Shown here: piece by piece, positions 60,281 to 64,000 of the stretch
Position numbering within the stretch: the stretch's first letter is position 1
Layout: each line of letters starts with the position of its first letter
Assembly: GCF_001013905.1 (NCBI RefSeq)
Contig: NZ_LN831790.1
Coordinates: 1,736,001-1,800,000 of the forward strand
Reading direction: 5' to 3'
Length of the DNA stretch: 64,000 nucleotides
Source: Streptomyces leeuwenhoekii
Lineage (GTDB): Bacteria > Actinomycetota > Actinomycetes > Streptomycetales > Streptomycetaceae
The notes under the pieces: generated by a model
Database searches by the model: none
What the model saw: the letters and a program-made list of their open reading frames with translations, nothing else
What the model was told of the DNA's origin: nothing
Made by a program: the position numbers and the translations under genes

Positions 60281-63200
60281 ATGCGTACAGAACCCAACGT
60301 CGCGAAGCTCGGAGCGAGCCGGGACGAGCCGGTCGCAATCGTCGGAGCTGCCTGTCGGTTCCCAGGAAAGGCTGACTCACTCACGTCGTTGTGGCGGCTG
60401 CTGATGTCCCGCCGGGATACACGGCGGGAGGTCCCCCCCGAGCGGTGGGAGCAGGCGGAACTCGCCGGCCTGCCCGCCCAGATCGCTGCTCGGCTGCGCT
60501 ATGGCTGCTTCCTGGACGAGGACGTCTACGCCTACGAGCCGGAATTCTTCGGGATCAACGCCCAAGAGGCGCCCTGGGTGGACCCGGAACACCGGTTGCT
60601 GTCCGAGGTGGTCTGGGAGGCGATCGAGCACGCGGGCATTCCGGCCCGACATCTGTCGGGCACCCAGACCGGCATGTACTTCGGTATCTACCAGAAGGAC
60701 TACATGGTGCGCGTGCAGCGGCCGCTCGAAGAGGTCGACGCCTACGCGATGTATACCGGCTTCGACAGCATCGGCCCCGGACGCGTGGGGTTCATGCTGA
60801 ACTTGAAGGGCCCGCAGGTGGTCGTCGAAAGCGCCTGCGCATCCGGACTGGTCGCTGTGCACTGCGCTGCCCAAAGCCTGCGGACCGGCGAATCGGAGAT
60901 CGCCCTGGCCGGAGCCGCCATGCTCTCCCTGGGGCCCGAGGGCGTCATTGCGCCGGCGCTGTGGGGCGTGTTCTCGCCCACCGGCCGTTGCCACGCCTTC
61001 GACGCATCCGCCGACGGTTACGTACGCGGAGAGGGCTGCGGCGTGGTCGTACTCAAGCGGCTGTCGGACGCCGTACGGGACGGGGACCGAGTGCTGGCGG
61101 TGCTGCGCGGCACGGCGGTCAACCAGAATGGGCGGGGCACACGGCTGAGCGCCCCCTCGGAAACCGCGCAGATCGACCTGTATCGCCTGGCGCTGGAACG
61201 TGCGGGTGTCGAGGCCGGCGATGTCGGGATGGTGGAGGCACACGGCCCGGGCACGGCAGTGGGCGACCCTATCGAGTTCGCCGCGGTGGCCGCCGTCTAC
61301 GGCAAGGGACGCGACCGGTGCGCACTCGGTTCGGTGAAGACGAACATCGGTCACACCGAGCCCGTGTCGGGGGTCGCGGGTCTGCTGAAGGCCATCGCAT
61401 CCCTGCGGCAGGGCCTGGTGCCGGCCAGCTTGCACTTCCAGAAGTGGAATCCGCAGATCGATCCGAGCGGCACCCGGCTGTTCGTACCCACCGACAGGAC
61501 CGACTGGCCGGTGCGGGACGGCACCCGGCTAGCTGCGGTTTCCTCGTTCGGTATCAGCGGCACCAACGTCCATGTCGTGCTCGAGCAACCTCCCTCCGCC
61601 GCTCGGCGCCCGGCCCGTCCGGTTCCGTCCGGCAAGTCCGGTCCGGACCGGCATGGAGAGCCGCCTCTCGTCTTCCCGTTCTCCGCAGGCACTCCCGCAG
61701 CCCTGCGATCCGCAGCCGGCCGCCTGGCCATGTGGCTACGGGAGGAGGGGGCGCGAGTCGCACTGGGGGATGTGGCGCACACGCTGGCAGTAAGGCGCTC
61801 GCCCGCCCGGGAACGAGCCGCCGTCGTCGCCGCCGACCGGGCGGAGCTGGTAGCACGGCTGCAGGAGTTCGCGGCCGGGAGCACGCTGTCGGCCGGGGTG
61901 GCCGCCGGAAGGTCGCTACCGGACGCCGGCTCCGATGTGGTGATGGTCTTTTCGGGCCACGGTTCGCAATGGGCGGGCATGTGCCGACAACTGCTGGACA
62001 GAGAACCGGCGTTCACCCGGGTCATCGACGAACTGGAACCGCTGGTGGCCGAGGAGTCCGGCTTCTCCCTGCGCCGGACTCTGTGCAGCCCCGAGGTGGT
62101 GACGGGGTTCGACCGGGTGCAGCCGGTGATCTTCGCCATCCAGCTGGGTCTGGTGGCGATGTGGCGCTCGCACGGCGTCGAACCGGCAGCCGTGATCGGC
62201 CACTCCATGGGAGAGGTCGCCGCCGCGGTGGCTTCGGGGGCGCTGAGCATTCGAGACGGGGTGCGGGTCATCTGCCGCCGGTCGCGTCTGATCCTGCGAA
62301 CCGCCGGGCAGGGCCTGATGGCCTCCGTCGCCCTGGGGCGCGCTGATGTCGAACGGCTACTGGCGGAACAGGACGTGCGGGGGGTGAGTGTCGCGGTCGT
62401 CGCGTCTCCGGAGAACACCGTCGTCGGCGGGGACGCCGGCCGCATCCGTCGGCTCGCCGAGGAGTGGGACGCCGATGGGGTGAGCATCCGGGTGATCGAG
62501 GTGGACGTCGCCTCGCACACCGCCCACATGGACCCGATCCTGCCCGACCTCGCCGACGCGCTCGCGGGCGTCGCCGGCGGGACGCCACGGACGGCCTTCT
62601 ACAGCACCGTCACCGACGATCCGCGCGAACGCCCGGTTTTCGACGCCGCCTACTGGTCCGACAACCTTCGCCGAGTGGTGCGCTTCGCCGATGCCGTACG
62701 GGCTGCGGCTGAAGACGGACACCGGCTCTTCGTCGAGATCGGCCCCCATCCCGTACTGACCCATCCGGTGCAGGCCACGCTCGCCGCGCACGGCCACGCC
62801 GACACTGCGGTCGTGCCCACCCTGCTGCGTGACACCGACGACGTGCTGGCGTTCCACACCCACGCGGCGGCGCTCCACTGCGCGGGCCACCCACTGGACT
62901 GGGCCGATCGCTACGGCGACGGCTCCCTGGTCGACGTCCCGCCGACCACCTGGGAGCGAACCCGGTACGTCGTCGATCCCTCCCCCTTGCGTCAGCCGGC
63001 CGGAGCGCGCTCGTTGCGCTCCGCACACCCGCTCACCGGACCGCGCACTACCGACCCCGACGGGGAGGGACGGCACCTGTGGCAGACCCGTATCACCCCG
63101 GCGACGCTCCCCTGGCTGGACGCACACCGCGTCAACGACGTAGTCGTGGTGCCCGGCGCCGCTCTGTGCGAGATGGCCGTCGCCGCCGCCGTCGACCTTT

Positions 63201-64000
63201 TCGCCACGGGCCCGGAGCGTCTGCGTATCGTCGGTATCGACCTGGAACGGCTGCTGCTGCCGACGGACGACGGCACATGGGTCACCGCAGCCGCAGAGGC
63301 GACCGGGTCGGGCGCCGCCCGGTGGCGGGTGATCAGCAAGGGGGCCGACGGGGCGAGCGTTCAGCACGCGCAGGCGGAACTGCGCGTGGTACCTCCGGAA
63401 GAGCATGCTCCGGACGGCTGCGATCCACAGCACCTGCTGTCGAAGTTCCCGCACGCCGTGGACGTGGCGGACGTGTACCGGCAGATGCTGGAGGAGCGCG
63501 GCGTGCACCACGGCCCGCCCTTCCTCGGTCTCCACGCCCTGTACACGGACGCGGCACCTGAAGGACCCTCGGCAGGTGCCGCCGGCGGCCGGCTCCTGGC
63601 CCGCGTCCGGACTCCCGACGAGGGACGGCCCGGCACACAGGCCCTCCACTGCCACCCCATCGTCCTGGACACATGCCTTCAGGCGGTAGCGGGGGCTGTC
63701 CTGCGCGCCGGCGTCCTGCCGGCCGGAGGCATCCTTCCCCGGCGCATCGGGGAACTGCGGCTGTACGGCACGGTCCCGCTCAGCGGATACTGCCTGGTCA
63801 CTCTCCGGACAATGGAGGGCGACCGGTTCACGGCGGACTTTCGGCTGTGGGCCGACGACGGGGCCGTGGTTGCCGATGCCACCGCGGTGGAGTTCCGCCA
63901 CATGCCCGCCGAGAACGCCCAGGAACGCTTCGCACACTGTCTGCTCCAAGCCGTCTGGGAGCCGGGTGAGCGCCCGGCGCCGAACACGGCGACCGGAACA
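60281..64000 (+). CDS. Type I polyketide synthase (KS-AT-DH), truncated by window end
   Basis: 1240 codons, open to the edge. KS (~residues 15-430): active Cys186 in VVVESACASGLVAVH (usual form TACSSS), His321 in EAHGPGTAVGDPIE (usually EAHGTGT), and His358 in KTNIGHTEPVSG. AT (~545-830): FSGHGSQWAGM and nucleophile Ser642 in GHSMGEVAAAVASG, followed by VASHTAHMDP, so extender specificity is not obvious. DH (~905-1190): His949 in WLDAHRVNDVVVVPGAALC and Asp1130 in IVLDTCLQAVAG. No loading domain or N-terminal docking helix precedes the KS, so this may be a first or stand-alone module. ATG 60281 is favoured; 60266 is in frame. KR, ER, ACP and product are beyond the window. Confidence 0.92.
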   Translation, partial: MRTEPNVAKLGASRDEPVAIVGAACRFPGKADSLTSLWRLLMSRRDTRREVPPERWEQAELAGLPAQIAARLRYGCFLDEDVYAYEPEFFGINAQEAPWVDPEHRLLSEVVWEAIEHAGIPARHLSGTQTGMYFGIYQKDYMVRVQRPLEEVDAYAMYTGFDSIGPGRVGFMLNLKGPQVVVESACASGLVAVHCAAQSLRTGESEIALAGAAMLSLGPEGVIAPALWGVFSPTGRCHAFDASADGYVRGEGCGVVVLKRLSDAVRDGDRVLAVLRGTAVNQNGRGTRLSAPSETAQIDLYRLALERAGVEAGDVGMVEAHGPGTAVGDPIEFAAVAAVYGKGRDRCALGSVKTNIGHTEPVSGVAGLLKAIASLRQGLVPASLHFQKWNPQIDPSGTRLFVPTDRTDWPVRDGTRLAAVSSFGISGTNVHVVLEQPPSAARRPARPVPSGKSGPDRHGEPPLVFPFSAGTPAALRSAAGRLAMWLREEGARVALGDVAHTLAVRRSPARERAAVVAADRAELVARLQEFAAGSTLSAGVAAGRSLPDAGSDVVMVFSGHGSQWAGMCRQLLDREPAFTRVIDELEPLVAEESGFSLRRTLCSPEVVTGFDRVQPVIFAIQLGLVAMWRSHGVEPAAVIGHSMGEVAAAVASGALSIRDGVRVICRRSRLILRTAGQGLMASVALGRADVERLLAEQDVRGVSVAVVASPENTVVGGDAGRIRRLAEEWDADGVSIRVIEVDVASHTAHMDPILPDLADALAGVAGGTPRTAFYSTVTDDPRERPVFDAAYWSDNLRRVVRFADAVRAAAEDGHRLFVEIGPHPVLTHPVQATLAAHGHADTAVVPTLLRDTDDVLAFHTHAAALHCAGHPLDWADRYGDGSLVDVPPTTWERTRYVVDPSPLRQPAGARSLRSAHPLTGPRTTDPDGEGRHLWQTRITPATLPWLDAHRVNDVVVVPGAALCEMAVAAAVDLFATGPERLRIVGIDLERLLLPTDDGTWVTAAAEATGSGAARWRVISKGADGASVQHAQAELRVVPPEEHAPDGCDPQHLLSKFPHAVDVADVYRQMLEERGVHHGPPFLGLHALYTDAAPEGPSAGAAGGRLLARVRTPDEGRPGTQALHCHPIVLDTCLQAVAGAVLRAGVLPAGGILPRRIGELRLYGTVPLSGYCLVTLRTMEGDRFTADFRLWADDGAVVADATAVEFRHMPAENAQERFAHCLLQAVWEPGERPAPNTATGT

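Noticed and set aside
60064..60375. Small protein gene before the polyketide synthase
   Set aside because: The sequence is Arg/Ser-rich without SD or family features, and its end overlaps the PKS start in another frame.
60281..64000. Link to the S. coelicolor cpk polyketide cluster
   Set aside because: The neighbours differ and the position relative to the allantoin genes does not match what I recall. The KS motif also differs.

Overview
The window is very GC-rich. Third codon positions are strongly GC-biased, GTG starts are common, SD-like GGAGG sequences precede many genes, and gene ends carry strong hairpins without U-tracts. The protein families (AllR/allantoin genes, RNase Sa-type ribonuclease, CBM2-linked secreted glycosidases, many ROK, LacI and GntR regulators) point to a Streptomyces chromosome. 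From memory, the order SNF2 helicase, ROK kinase, sugar ABC operon, GntR, oxidoreductase, allantoin genes, malate synthase resembles the SCO6240-6260 region of S. coelicolor; I could not check this.

Layout. 1-4.8 kb: a frameshifted secreted peptidoglycan-binding pseudogene, a large secreted protein with thrombospondin type 3-like calcium repeats whose stop overlaps a small membrane protein gene, and an anti-sigma-type ATPase. 5.2-18.4 kb: a compact beta-mannan/glucomannan utilisation locus (GH1 glycosidase, ROK sugar kinase, mannose-6-phosphate isomerase, secreted GH5 mannanase with CBM2, LacI regulator, GH2 beta-mannosidase, and a binding protein with two permeases). The intergenic regions of this locus share AACCGGTT-cored operator-like palindromes. 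18.5-28.4 kb: mixed genes (aminoglycoside-phosphotransferase-like kinase, DUF4097 protein behind a cluster of GCAACG inverted repeats, hydrolase, methyltransferase, TetR remnant, L,D-transpeptidase, AraC regulator, NmrA-like reductase, a coiled-coil protein, GNAT). 28.7-33.8 kb: a translationally coupled SNF2 helicase and SWIM-finger protein.

34-41 kb: a second sugar system made of a substrate-binding lipoprotein, permease, ATPase, ROK glucokinase and small membrane protein, with a GntR regulator and a divergent Gfo/Idh/MocA dehydrogenase. Its two promoter regions share a TTGTC...GGACAT motif. 41-48 kb: cytochrome P450, a LuxR-type two-component pair, an RNase Sa homologue, a RibD-like reductase, an AIM24 protein and an SDR. 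48-55 kb: allantoicase, allantoinase, an IclR regulator (AllR type), a MobA-like nucleotidyltransferase and malate synthase. Together they convert allantoin through allantoate and ureidoglycolate toward glyoxylate and malate. A TTCCAC...GGAA palindrome is shared by the allB/allR and aceB promoters. A SelW-like and a HipA-like gene follow.

56.3-64 kb looks like accessory DNA. A decayed tyrosine integrase is followed by a UbiB/ABC1 kinase, a protein made of charged Arg/Asp repeats, a PLAT-like protein, a striking AT-rich patch, and the first 1240 codons of a type I polyketide synthase (KS-AT-DH) that runs off the right edge.
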